Below, piece after piece: positions 53,064-60,005 of a stretch of DNA of 64,000 nt. How positions within the stretch are numbered: position 1 is the stretch's first letter; each line of letters begins with the position of its first letter. A model generated the notes under the pieces. It was not told the origin of the DNA and ran no database searches. It saw only the letters and a program-made list of their open reading frames with translations. The stretch comes from Nocardioides sp. URHA0020 (GTDB taxonomy: Bacteria; Actinomycetota; Actinomycetes; Propionibacteriales; Nocardioidaceae), in the NCBI RefSeq assembly GCF_000620705.1, contig NZ_KK211170.1, forward strand, positions 337,938 through 401,937, written 5' to 3'. The position numbers were made by a program, and so were the translations under genes.

Positions 53064-53526
53064 CCGGCCGCCGGCAGCCGGCCTGCCGACGCTCCCGCAC
53101 ACCTGGCGCCCCTTCGGGGTCCGGCTGGCCGGGACCGTCGTGGGTGGCGGCCTGCTGGTCGTCTGCGCGCTGGCCTGGATCGGCTTCGACGAGGAGACCC
53201 AGGCCCGGTTCACGGGCTTCCAGCGAGCCACGGTGATCGCCGTCGGGCTGCTCGCCTTCACGCTCTGGTTCGCCCTGGTGCGCTCCCGCGTGGTCGCCGA
53301 GACCGGACGGCTCGTGGTCGTCAACGGCTACCGGCGCCGCGAGTACGAGTGGGCGCAGCTCGTCGCGGTGCACCTGCCGCCGGGCGCACCGTGGGTCACC
53401 CTCGACCTCACCGACGGCACCACGGTCGCCGCGATGGGGATCCAGGGCTCCGACGGCACGCGCGCGACGAGGGCCGTGCGCGAGCTGCGGGCTCTCGCCG
53501 AGCAGCAGGCTACGGGCGCCTCCTAG
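53047..53526 (+). CDS. PH-domain membrane protein
   Basis: This 159-residue protein has two membrane helices (about 27-45 and 62-80) then a small bacterial PH-like domain (VVAETGRLVVVNGYRRREYEWAQLV, TLDLTDGTTVAAMGIQ). A similar gene sits after hisG in Streptomyces. The function is unknown; PH-like domains of this type bind protein or lipid at the membrane. ATG at 53047 lies inside the hisG end (17-base overlap). The stop overlaps the end of the converging kinase gene by 4 bases. Confidence 0.8.
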   Translation: MPAGSDRPPAAGLPTLPHTWRPFGVRLAGTVVGGGLLVVCALAWIGFDEETQARFTGFQRATVIAVGLLAFTLWFALVRSRVVAETGRLVVVNGYRRREYEWAQLVAVHLPPGAPWVTLDLTDGTTVAAMGIQGSDGTRATRAVRELRALAEQQATGAS

Positions 53527-54074
53527 GTCCCGAACAGCACGTCGGCGTGCCCCCGCGCGCCGGTGCCGGCCAGGTGCTCCTGCTCGGCCACCGACCAGGC
53601 CCGGATCTGCGGCTCGATCTCGGCACCGTCACGGGTGAGCACCCGCGCGAGCCGCACCTCGGCCGGCGCCTCCAGCCAGACCGACGTCGTGACCAGCGCG
53701 GCGTACGACGGCGCCCACGACCCGACGCCCTCCAGCACCAGCATCGGGCCGGGCGGGACGCTCACGGTCTCGGCGTACCGGTCCGCGATCCAGTCGAAGC
53801 GTCGGTAGGCCGCTGGGCGTCCCTCGGCGAGGGTCATCACCAGCGTCCGCAGCTGGTCGGTCAGCCCGGGCAGCCCGTCCCACCCGTCGAGGAGGTCGTC
53901 GACGTGCACGACGCGGGCGGCGGGCTCCAGCTGAACGACCTGCGCGGCGAGCGTCGTCTTGCCCGAGCCCGACGGACCGTCGATGCAGATCAGCCGTCCG
54001 TTCCCGAGGGTCGGCGGACGTGACAGCGTCAGGTCGAGGACCGTCCGCGCCGACGCCTCAGAAGGCTTGACCAC
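53523..54074 (-). CDS. Uridine kinase-like P-loop NTPase
   Basis: This 183-residue predicted nucleoside or phosphoribulokinase-type kinase has ICIDGPSGSGKTTLAAQV as Walker A at about 29-42, followed by VVHVDDLLDGWDGLPGLT (Walker-B-like region) and LVLEGVGSWAP. It resembles uridine/cytidine kinase-like proteins, but the substrate is not fixed by the visible motifs. The start is uncertain: GTG at 54072-54074 is chosen because it leaves a short leader before the P-loop and overlaps the upstream stop by 17 bases; the frame stays open beyond it. Second gene of a minus-strand cluster. Confidence 0.75.
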   Translation of the reverse strand: MVKPSEASARTVLDLTLSRPPTLGNGRLICIDGPSGSGKTTLAAQVVQLEPAARVVHVDDLLDGWDGLPGLTDQLRTLVMTLAEGRPAAYRRFDWIADRYAETVSVPPGPMLVLEGVGSWAPSYAALVTTSVWLEAPAEVRLARVLTRDGAEIEPQIRAWSVAEQEHLAGTGARGHADVLFGT

Positions 54075-55275
54075 ACCCGCGATAGCTCGGCACCGAGTCC
54101 ACCAGCTCGCTGCCCGCGAGCAGGTGCACCGTCTGGGCGTGCTCGAAGGGCTCACCGGACTTGGCGGGTCGGAACCACACCAGGTCGCCGATCTCGAGCA
54201 GCTCGGTCGGCGCACCCGTGATCGGCGTCTGCACCTCGCCGGCGCCCTCGAGCGCGATCAGCTCGAGGCCGGCGGGCGCCCACGGGATCGGCAGCCGGTC
54301 CGGACCGGCCGGACCGGAGGCGACGATCCCGCCGCCGTGCACGGTGACGATGCCCGGAGCGGGGCGGCGTACGACCGGAAGCCCGATGTACGACGCCGGG
54401 CGCGGCTCGAAGGAGCGGTAGTGGTCGAAGAGCGTCGGCACCAGCAGGCCGGATCCCGCGGCGATCTCGGTGACGACCGGGTCGGCGGCGGTCTCGGCGA
54501 CCGAGCCCGACCCGCCGGCGTTCCAGAACTCCAGCGCGGCGATCTCGCGCAGCGCGTCCGCGATCTCCTGGCGCCGTACGGCGAGCTGCGACATCGACAT
54601 CGTCTTGAGCCGACGCACGATCACCGACCTCGCGCGCGCCGTGGGTACGGCGTCCTGCAGGCCGGCGACCTGGCCCTCGTAGGTCATCGCGCCGACGAGC
54701 CGGAAGCCGTCGCGCCGGACGATCTCACGGGCCAGCGCCACCACGGCGGCCGTGTCCTGCAGCGGGGACCGCTTGGGGCCGACGTGCTGGCCGGCGAGCT
54801 GGAGCCCGGCGTCGACGTCGATCGAGATCCGGACGGGCACCGCGGGGGAGACCCGGACGCTGTCGATCACGTCCAGGTGACCGGTGCAGTCCACCATCAG
54901 CGTGATGGCGGCCGCCGCACTGGGCGAGGCGACGAGCTCGGCCAACGCCCCTCGGTCGACGGTCGGGTAGGCCACGACGATGTCGTCGCAGATGCCCTGC
55001 GCGTGCAGCCACAGGGCCTCGCGCAGCGTGAAGGCGAGCACGCCCTCGAACCGGTCGTGGGCCAGCGCCCGCTGGATGAGGGCCGGGATCCGCAACGACT
55101 TGGACGCCACCCGGACCGGCAGCCCGCCGGCGCGACGCACGAGGTCGTCGGCGTTCGCGTCGAAGGCGTCGAGGTCGACGACGAAGATCGGGGTGGGCAG
55201 GGGAGCGCCCTGCTTGGCGACCGCGTCACCCAGGCGCGACCACAGCCTGTTGCGCTCCACGTCCGACGGTGGCAT
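54058..55275 (-). CDS. Alanine racemase-fold PLP enzyme, D-threonine aldolase/amino acid deaminase type
   Basis: This 405-residue PLP-dependent protein of fold-type III carries the start VDLDAFDANADDLVRRAGGLPVRVASKSLR with the PLP lysine in SKSLR, GAMTYEGQVAGLQD and GGSGSVAE, and a C-terminal beta domain with GGGIVASGP. It fits the amino-acid deaminase/aldolase group (alanine racemase N-terminal plus D-serine dehydratase-like C-terminal). Zinc-ligand residues of D-serine dehydratase are plausible near GRGCGQAF (ends SYRGCGQAF). Substrate is unknown. ATG at 55273-55275; the upstream membrane-protein gene ends at the same base. Confidence 0.85.
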   Translation of the reverse strand: MPPSDVERNRLWSRLGDAVAKQGAPLPTPIFVVDLDAFDANADDLVRRAGGLPVRVASKSLRIPALIQRALAHDRFEGVLAFTLREALWLHAQGICDDIVVAYPTVDRGALAELVASPSAAAAITLMVDCTGHLDVIDSVRVSPAVPVRISIDVDAGLQLAGQHVGPKRSPLQDTAAVVALAREIVRRDGFRLVGAMTYEGQVAGLQDAVPTARARSVIVRRLKTMSMSQLAVRRQEIADALREIAALEFWNAGGSGSVAETAADPVVTEIAAGSGLLVPTLFDHYRSFEPRPASYIGLPVVRRPAPGIVTVHGGGIVASGPAGPDRLPIPWAPAGLELIALEGAGEVQTPITGAPTELLEIGDLVWFRPAKSGEPFEHAQTVHLLAGSELVDSVPSYRGCGQAF

Positions 55276-55703
55276 CAGCTGATCCCTCGCTTGCGCAGCA
55301 GCGCCTCGATCTCGGCCATGTCGTCATCCTCGGCCAGCGCCGGCTTGCCCTTGCGACCGGGTCCCCGGGAGGGCAGTGCCTCGGGCTCGGCAGCGGCGGG
55401 ACCGACCTCACGGGCAGCCAGGCGGCCGCCGACCCCGATCAGGACCACCGAGAGCCCCGCCAGCACGATGCCCATCCACACGGTCGGGTTGAGGACCAGG
55501 TTGCTCGCCCAGTCACCGATCTCCCCGGCGATCCCGGTGAACATCTGCAGGGTCTTGGTCAGGTAGGCCGCCAGCGGCAGCAACGTGAAGCCCGCGGCGC
55601 GGACGCCGGAGGCCAGACCGCGGCTGCGGAAGGCGTACCAGGTCCAGATGCCGCCGGCCACGGTCAGGCTGAGAGTGAGTGCCGCCCACGCTGCGTCGTC
55701 CAC
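55275..55703 (-). CDS. Small membrane protein of unknown function
   Basis: This 142-residue protein has three or four hydrophobic segments (ALTLSLTVAGGIWTWYAF, LLPLAAYLTKTLQMFTGI, WMGIVLAGLSVVLIGVG), then an acidic-basic cytoplasmic tail ending EDDDMAEIEALLRKRGIS. No family is recognised with certainty. GTG start at 55701-55703. It is the first gene of the minus-strand cluster with the racemase-fold enzyme and the kinase; the gene order suggests one transcript from the left edge of the SseB-like gene region. Confidence 0.7.
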   Translation of the reverse strand: MDDAAWAALTLSLTVAGGIWTWYAFRSRGLASGVRAAGFTLLPLAAYLTKTLQMFTGIAGEIGDWASNLVLNPTVWMGIVLAGLSVVLIGVGGRLAAREVGPAAAEPEALPSRGPGRKGKPALAEDDDMAEIEALLRKRGIS

Positions 55704-55822
55704 CGTTCAAGCGTCCCACACGCCGGGTGGGTCGCGGCCCAGGCGGCCGCGTCGTGCCCTGCATGCCGACCTCGGCGCGCCTCGGGCCGCCGCTCGGATT
55801 CGGTGCGAGGGACGGTCCCGAC

Positions 55823-55828
55823 GAGAAT
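55823..55828 (+). promoter_or_regulatory. Candidate -10 GAGAAT, leaderless start of the SseB-like gene
   Basis: GAGAAT ends 6 bases before the GTG at 55835, with A2 and T6 conserved and no Shine-Dalgarno; position 1 is not T, so the call is weak. Confidence 0.35.
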
Positions 55829-55834
55829 GGAGCC

Positions 55835-56380
55835 GTGCTCGAGCCCGACCCCACCCACTCCCGCGTGATCCCCGACCCCGGGTTCGCGGGTGATGACGGG
55901 TCGGCCGCGCCCGAGCTCGCCGCGGCTCTGGCCGCCTGGCAGAGCGACCCCACGGCGTACGTCGAGGCGCTCGCGGCCCTGCAGCGCTCCCGCCTCCTGG
56001 TCCCGGTCGTCGCGGTGCTCGGCGAGGTCGAGCACGACGCCGCCGGGCTGGCCCGGGAGAAGGACAGTGACATGGCGGCGGTCCTGGTGCGAGGGGCCGA
56101 CGGGCGGCTCGCCCTGCTCGCGTTCACGGCCGCCGCCCACCTCGCGGGCTGGGACCCGCAGGCGCGACCGGTGCCGGTCATGGCCCGGGTGGCCGCCCGA
56201 TCGGCGCTTCAGGACGGTGCCGCGGCGCTGGTGGTCGACCTCGCCGGACCGGTGCGGTTCGTCGTCGAGGGGGAGGACCTGCGCGGCCTGGCCGAGGGGT
56301 GGACGCTGGTGCGGGTCTCCGGAGGCGCCGGTGGCTTCGCGTGGATTCGGCCCGGGCAGGAATCTTCGGCTAGCATCTAG
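55835..56380 (+). CDS. SseB family protein
   Basis: This 181-residue soluble protein has the SseB N-terminal domain pattern: LQRSRLLVPVVAVLGEVEH, DMAAVLVRGADGRLALLAFTAAAHLAGWDPQARPVPV and ALVVDLAGPVRFVVEGEDLRGLAEG. The family is widespread in actinobacteria near infC; the function is unknown. GTG at 55835 is preferred to the open frame upstream because homology begins with LEPDPTHSRVIPDPGFAG. The promoter of infC lies within its last codons. Confidence 0.8.
   Translation: MLEPDPTHSRVIPDPGFAGDDGSAAPELAAALAAWQSDPTAYVEALAALQRSRLLVPVVAVLGEVEHDAAGLAREKDSDMAAVLVRGADGRLALLAFTAAAHLAGWDPQARPVPVMARVAARSALQDGAAALVVDLAGPVRFVVEGEDLRGLAEGWTLVRVSGGAGGFAWIRPGQESSASI
56371..56376 (+). promoter_or_regulatory. 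Candidate -10 TAGCAT of the infC leader
   Basis: TAGCAT lies inside the end of the SseB-like gene, about 334 bases before the infC start codon. It would place the transcription start near 56384 and give a long regulatory leader. Confidence 0.4.
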
Positions 56381-56383
56381 CGT

Positions 56384-56709
56384 TGACCGATCAGTTACGA
56401 CCCGACCGTCCGCGGCCGAGTCGCAGCAGATCTCACAAGCGGAGTCAGCAGCATCGTCTCCCACCCGCACCGACCGCCCCAGCAATGGGTCAGCTCCACA
56501 GGTCGTCGGGTCCGGTCCCGAAGGCTTGGCGTGCGGCGTGGACGTGTTCCACGGCGTGAGCCTCCCGGCCCTCGGTGGCACTCCCACTGGCGTGGGGGAC
56601 GCCGCGACTGGCTTCCGCTTGCACAAGCGGAAGCCTTTCTTGATTTCGGACCTCGATCGAGGGCCGGGGCGAGCGAGGACTTCCGGTCACATGGCCACCA
56701 GGAGGACAC
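56384..56709 (+). ncRNA. infC leader with attenuator
   Basis: The 330-base gap before infC contains no gene but several hairpins: gtgga/tccac near 56545, cccac/gtggg near 56583-56596, and a strong intrinsic terminator (56610-56642) about 70 bases before infC. The 10-base string cacaagcgga at 56434-56443 is repeated exactly in the terminator's 3' arm (56622-56631), so it can pair with the terminator 5' arm and form an antiterminator. This pattern suggests transcription attenuation of the infC-rpmI-rplT operon; the inducer is unknown. Confidence 0.6.
56610..56642 (+). terminator. Intrinsic terminator in the infC leader (attenuator)
   Basis: ggcttccgctt (56610-56620) pairs perfectly with aagcggaagcc (56625-56635) around a gcac loop and is followed by tttctt. 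It is the strongest terminator-like structure of the region. Confidence 0.75.
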
Positions 56710-57393
56710 ATCAGCACCGAGCTGCGCATCAACGACAGGATCCGGGTTCCCGAGGTCCGACTCGTTGGACCCAACGGGGAGACGGTCGGCATCGTGCCGA
56801 CCGACCAGGCCCTGAAGCTTGCCCAGGAGGCGGACCTCGACCTCGTCGAGATCGCGCCACAGGGCAAGCCGCCAGTCTGCAAGCTCATGGACTACGGCAA
56901 GTTCAAGTACGAGAACGCCCAGAAGGCTCGTGAGGCCCGTCGCAACCAGACGAACGTGATCATCAAGGAGATGAAGCTTCGTCCGAAGATCGACGCCCAC
57001 GACTACGAGACCAAGAAGGGTCACGTCGTGCGGTTCCTGCGCGCCGGGGACAAGGTCAAGATCACGATCATGTTCCGCGGTCGCGAGCAGCACCGCCCCG
57101 AGCTGGGCTTCCGGCTGCTCCAGAAGCTGGCCGAGGACGTGACGGAGCTGGGCTTCGTCGAGTCCTCGCCGAAGCAGGACGGCCGCAACATGATCATGGT
57201 GCTCGGCCCGCACAAGAAGAAGGCTGATGCCAAGGTCGACCAGCAGGCCGAGAAGGACGCCAAGGCCGCCGAGCGCGCCGCGGCCGTGGCCGACGAGCAG
57301 GCTGAGCGCGACGCCGCCCACGCCGCCGGGCCGGTCGCACAGAAGAAGGAGCGTGGCCGCTCCGAGAACCTCGATCCCGAGATCGAGGCCTGA
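56710..57393 (+). CDS. infC: Translation initiation factor IF-3
   Basis: IF-3 keeps ribosomal subunits apart and checks the initiator tRNA. It is 227 residues from an AUC start codon at 56710. AUC is chosen because AGGAGG lies at 56700-56705, the N-terminal domain ELRINDRIRVPEVRLVGPNGE begins right there, and no in-frame ATG/GTG gives the complete domain; the first in-frame ATG (56794) would delete it. Rare start codons are a known infC hallmark and allow autoregulation by IF-3. The C-terminal domain follows (KEMKLRPKIDAHDYETKKGH region), then an Ala/Lys/Glu-rich extension of about 50 residues typical of actinobacteria. A long leader with attenuator precedes it. Confidence 0.93.
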   Translation: MSTELRINDRIRVPEVRLVGPNGETVGIVPTDQALKLAQEADLDLVEIAPQGKPPVCKLMDYGKFKYENAQKAREARRNQTNVIIKEMKLRPKIDAHDYETKKGHVVRFLRAGDKVKITIMFRGREQHRPELGFRLLQKLAEDVTELGFVESSPKQDGRNMIMVLGPHKKKADAKVDQQAEKDAKAAERAAAVADEQAERDAAHAAGPVAQKKERGRSENLDPEIEA

Positions 57394-57397
57394 GACC

Positions 57398-57419
57398 CCG
57401 GCGGCCTGAGGGCCGCCGG
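57398..57419 (+). terminator. Hairpin between infC and rpmI
   Basis: ccggcggcc (57398-57406) and ggccgccgg (57411-57419) form a perfect 9-bp stem with a 4-base loop tgag, followed by aaag. No U-tract, so it may be a pausing, partial-termination or processing site in the operon, or an L20-type regulatory structure. Confidence 0.45.
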
Positions 57420-57481
57420 AAAGACCGCGGGTGTGCGAGTCAGCCGCGAGCACGCCAGCAGGACGAGAAGAGAGAGCAGAG

Positions 57482-57676
57482 ATGCCGAAGAACAAGACGC
57501 ACTCCGGTGCCAGCAAGCGCTTCAAGGTGACCGGTTCCGGCAAGATCCTTCGCGAGAAGGCCGGCAAGCGGCACAACCTCGAGAAGAAGGCCTCCAAGGT
57601 CACCCGGCGGATGACCGGCACCGTCGAGGTCGCCAAGGCCGACGTCCCGCGCGCGAAGAAGATGCTCGGTCTCTGA
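57482..57676 (+). CDS. rpmI: 50S ribosomal protein L35
   Basis: It is a 64-residue basic protein of the large ribosomal subunit. The whole length matches L35: MPKNKTHSGASKRFKVTGSG start, the GKRHNLEKKAS middle and a short end VPRAKKMLGL. ATG at 57482 with a GAGAG-rich Shine-Dalgarno (agagagcagag). It stands between infC and rplT, the universal infC-rpmI-rplT order. Confidence 0.98.
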   Translation: MPKNKTHSGASKRFKVTGSGKILREKAGKRHNLEKKASKVTRRMTGTVEVAKADVPRAKKMLGL

Positions 57677-57691
57677 CCGACCCCGCCCTTC

Positions 57692-57714
57692 GGTGGTCGA
57701 GCCTGTCGAGACCC
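57692..57714. repeat. Dispersed extragenic element with gtcgag core
   Basis: ggtggtcgagcctgtcgagaccc occupies the middle of the rpmI-rplT gap. The segment is an imperfect palindrome (tcgagcctgtcga). Near-identical strings are recalled as highly repeated between genes in Nocardioides and relatives; only one copy is seen in this window. Confidence 0.5.
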
Positions 57715-57752
57715 CCGCACCCGAGAAGATTTTCAGCAACAAGGAGTAAATC

Positions 57753-58139
57753 GTGGCACGCGTCAAGCGGGCGGTAAACGCCCAGAAGAAGCGCCGGACA
57801 ACCCTCGAGCGCGCCAGCGGCTACCGCGGCCAGCGCTCGCGGCTGTACCGCAAGGCCAAGGAGCAGGTCACCCACTCCCTGGTCTACAGCTACAACGACC
57901 GGCGCAAGAACAAGGGCAACTTCCGCAAGCTGTGGATCCAGCGGATCAACGCTGCTGCCCGCGCGCAGGGGATGACCTACAACCGCTTCATCCAGGGCTT
58001 GAACCTGGCCGGCATCGAGGTCGACCGCAAGATCCTGGCCGAGCTGGCCGTCAACGACGTGGCGGCGTTCAACGTCCTCGTCGAGGCCGCCAAGGCCGCG
58101 CTGCCCGAGGACGTCAACGCGCCCAAGGTCTCGGCCTGA
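57753..58139 (+). CDS. rplT: 50S ribosomal protein L20
   Basis: L20 binds 23S rRNA early in assembly and is an autogenous regulator of its operon in several bacteria. It is a 128-residue basic protein: MARVKRAVNAQKKRRTTLE start, RGQRSRLYRKAKEQVTHSL, RRKNKGNFRKLWIQRINAA and GIEVDRKILAELAV. GTG at 57753 with AAGGAG nine bases upstream. It is followed by a TrmH-type methyltransferase, the usual actinobacterial arrangement. Confidence 0.98.
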   Translation: MARVKRAVNAQKKRRTTLERASGYRGQRSRLYRKAKEQVTHSLVYSYNDRRKNKGNFRKLWIQRINAAARAQGMTYNRFIQGLNLAGIEVDRKILAELAVNDVAAFNVLVEAAKAALPEDVNAPKVSA

Positions 58140-58177
58140 CGCACGACGCCCCCCTGACGGCGGGCGCTCCCCTGACC

Positions 58178-58945
58178 GTGGGGAACGCTCGCGTCAAGGA
58201 GACCCGGAAGCTCAGCCGCCGCTCGGAACGCTCCGAGCGGCGGCTCTTCCTTGCCGACGGCCCGAAGGCCGTCGAGGGCGCCCTCGAGGTGCCCGGCTGC
58301 GTCGTCGAGGTCTTCGCCACCGTCGCCGCCACCGAGCAGTACGCCGCGCTCGCGGCGGTCGTCCCGCAGTGGACGCTGGTCGACGACCGCGCGCTCGCGT
58401 CGCTCAGCGACAGCGTCAGCCCGGCCGGCGTGGTCGGGCTCTGCCGCTTCCTCGACCGTCCGGTCGAGCACGTGGTCGACGCCACCCGCCTGGTCGCGAT
58501 CTGCGCCGACGTGCGCGACCCGGGCAACGCCGGCACCGTGATCCGGTGCGCCGACGCGGCCGGCGCCGACGGGGTCGTGTTCGCCGGTCGGTCGGTCGAC
58601 GCGTACAACCCCAAGACCGTCCGGGCCAGCGTCGGCAGCCTCTTCCACCTCCCGGTGGGGATCGAGCCCGACCCGGCCGCGGCCGTGCGGGCCGCCCGGG
58701 CCGCGGGGCTGCAGGTGCTGGCCGCCGACGGCGCCGGCGAGGTGGATCTCGACCACGCCGAGCCCCTGCTCGGCGCCCCGACGGCGTGGCTCTTCGGCAA
58801 CGAGGCCTGGGGTCTCCCCGCCGAGCTGGCCGACCTCGCCGACCACCGTGTCCGGATCCCCATCCACGGTCGTGCGGAGAGCCTCAACCTCTCGACCGCG
58901 GCGGCGCTCTGCCTCTACGCCTCGGCGCGGGTCCAGCGTCGCTGA
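58178..58945 (+). CDS. TrmH/SpoU family RNA methyltransferase
   Basis: This 255-residue SPOUT methyltransferase probably 2'-O-methylates rRNA or tRNA. The N-terminal substrate-binding domain begins ARVKETRKLSRRSERSERRLFLADGPKAV, and the SPOUT core has motif 1 ADVRDPGNAGTVIRCADAAG, motif 2 WLFGNEAWGLP and motif 3 IPIHGRAESLNLSTAAALCLY, all intact. The start is uncertain: GTG at 58178 is the last one before the homology; a CTG or other start overlapping the rplT stop (58136) is possible because the frame is open there. Downstream of L20 as in other actinobacteria. Confidence 0.88.
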   Translation: MGNARVKETRKLSRRSERSERRLFLADGPKAVEGALEVPGCVVEVFATVAATEQYAALAAVVPQWTLVDDRALASLSDSVSPAGVVGLCRFLDRPVEHVVDATRLVAICADVRDPGNAGTVIRCADAAGADGVVFAGRSVDAYNPKTVRASVGSLFHLPVGIEPDPAAAVRAARAAGLQVLAADGAGEVDLDHAEPLLGAPTAWLFGNEAWGLPAELADLADHRVRIPIHGRAESLNLSTAAALCLYASARVQRR

Positions 58946-58958
58946 CCGTCCTCGCCCG

Positions 58959-58964
58959 TAGGGT
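58959..58964 (+). promoter_or_regulatory. -10 box TAGGGT, leaderless promoter of the histidine kinase gene
   Basis: TAGGGT ends 7 bases before the GTG at 58972, and no Shine-Dalgarno is present. Confidence 0.55.
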
Positions 58965-58971
58965 GGGCGAC

Positions 58972-60003
58972 GTGCCACCAGCCCAGCTCGACCTGCTCGC
59001 CGACGGGGTCGTGCTCGCCGACCACGCCGGCATCGTGACCGCCCTCAACACCGTCGCCGCGACCTGGCTGGGCGTGGATCCGACAGCCAGCGTCGGCCGG
59101 CCGCTCGCCGACGTCCTGGCGCTGCAGGACCACGACGGTCGTGACTGGTGCTCGCTGAACTGTCCGTACGACGGGCTGCCCACCCGCTCGGCCGTGCCCG
59201 AGCAGGCGTGGCTGCTGCCCGACGGCACCGAGGTGCTGGTCGTCGCCCGGATCCACCGCCCCGCGCTCGACCAGCCCGTCGACAGCGTCGCGGTGAGCCT
59301 GCGCTCGGGGCGGGGCCGGGCCCGCCTCGACCGCGAGCGCTCCGACCTGGTGGCGACCGTGGCCCACGAGCTGCGCTCGCCGCTCACCGGCGTCAAGGGC
59401 TTCGTCCAGGCGCTGCTCAACCGCTGGGACAAGCTCAACGACGACCAGAAGAAGCTGATGCTGACCACCGTCAGCGCTGACTCCGACCGGCTCAGCCGCC
59501 TCATCGCCGAGCTCCTCGACGTCGCCCGCATCGACACCGGTCGTCTCCAGCTCTACCCGCGACCCTCCGACGCGGCCGTGCTCGTGCAGCGGGTGGTCGA
59601 CTCGGTCGTGGCGGGGACCAGTCGCCCGATCGAGCTGACGGTCGCGGACGGGCTGCCGGAGGTCACGGTCGACCCCGACAAGTTCGCCCAGGTGGTGACC
59701 AACCTCGTCGAGAACGCCGTACGCCACGGGTCCGGCGCGGTCCGCGTGGAGCTCAGCCCGACCGGCGAGCCCGAGGTCTCCGGGCTCCGCCTCCGCGTCG
59801 AGGACGACGGCGAGGGCATCTCGCCGGAGCTGCGCCGACGGGTCTTCACCAAGTTCTGGAAGGGCGGCGTGACCGGTGGCTCCGGCCTCGGCCTCTACCT
59901 GGTCAACGGGCTGGTCAAGGCGCACGGCGGCACGGTCGCGATCGGGGAGGCCGACAGCGGTGGCGCCCGGATCGACGTCGAGCTGCCCGCCAGTCCGGAC
60001 TGA
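58972..60003 (+). CDS. PAS-domain sensor histidine kinase, soluble
   Basis: This 343-residue kinase has an N-terminal PAS-like sensory domain (about 5-115, with LLADGVVLADHAGIVTALN and a WCSLNCPYDGL segment carrying two cysteines), then HisKA with the H-box VATVAHELRSPLTGVKGFV (histidine about 131), then HATPase_c with NLVENAVRHG (N-box), EDDGEGISPELRRRVFTKF (G1) and GGSGLGLYLVNGL (G2). No membrane segment, so it senses an internal signal. No response regulator gene is adjacent (orphan). GTG at 58972 after a leaderless-type -10. Confidence 0.92.
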   Translation: MPPAQLDLLADGVVLADHAGIVTALNTVAATWLGVDPTASVGRPLADVLALQDHDGRDWCSLNCPYDGLPTRSAVPEQAWLLPDGTEVLVVARIHRPALDQPVDSVAVSLRSGRGRARLDRERSDLVATVAHELRSPLTGVKGFVQALLNRWDKLNDDQKKLMLTTVSADSDRLSRLIAELLDVARIDTGRLQLYPRPSDAAVLVQRVVDSVVAGTSRPIELTVADGLPEVTVDPDKFAQVVTNLVENAVRHGSGAVRVELSPTGEPEVSGLRLRVEDDGEGISPELRRRVFTKFWKGGVTGGSGLGLYLVNGLVKAHGGTVAIGEADSGGARIDVELPASPD

Positions 60004-60005
60004 CG

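Noticed and set aside
56485..56559. 24-codon upstream ORF in the infC leader (ATG at 56485)
   Set aside because: No Shine-Dalgarno before it and no regulatory codon run; not enough to call a leader peptide. It overlaps structured leader RNA.
56691..56850. ATG at 56691 or 56794 as the infC start
   Set aside because: 56691 is out of frame with the IF-3 body. 56794 is in frame but would remove the conserved N-terminal domain ELRINDRIRV.
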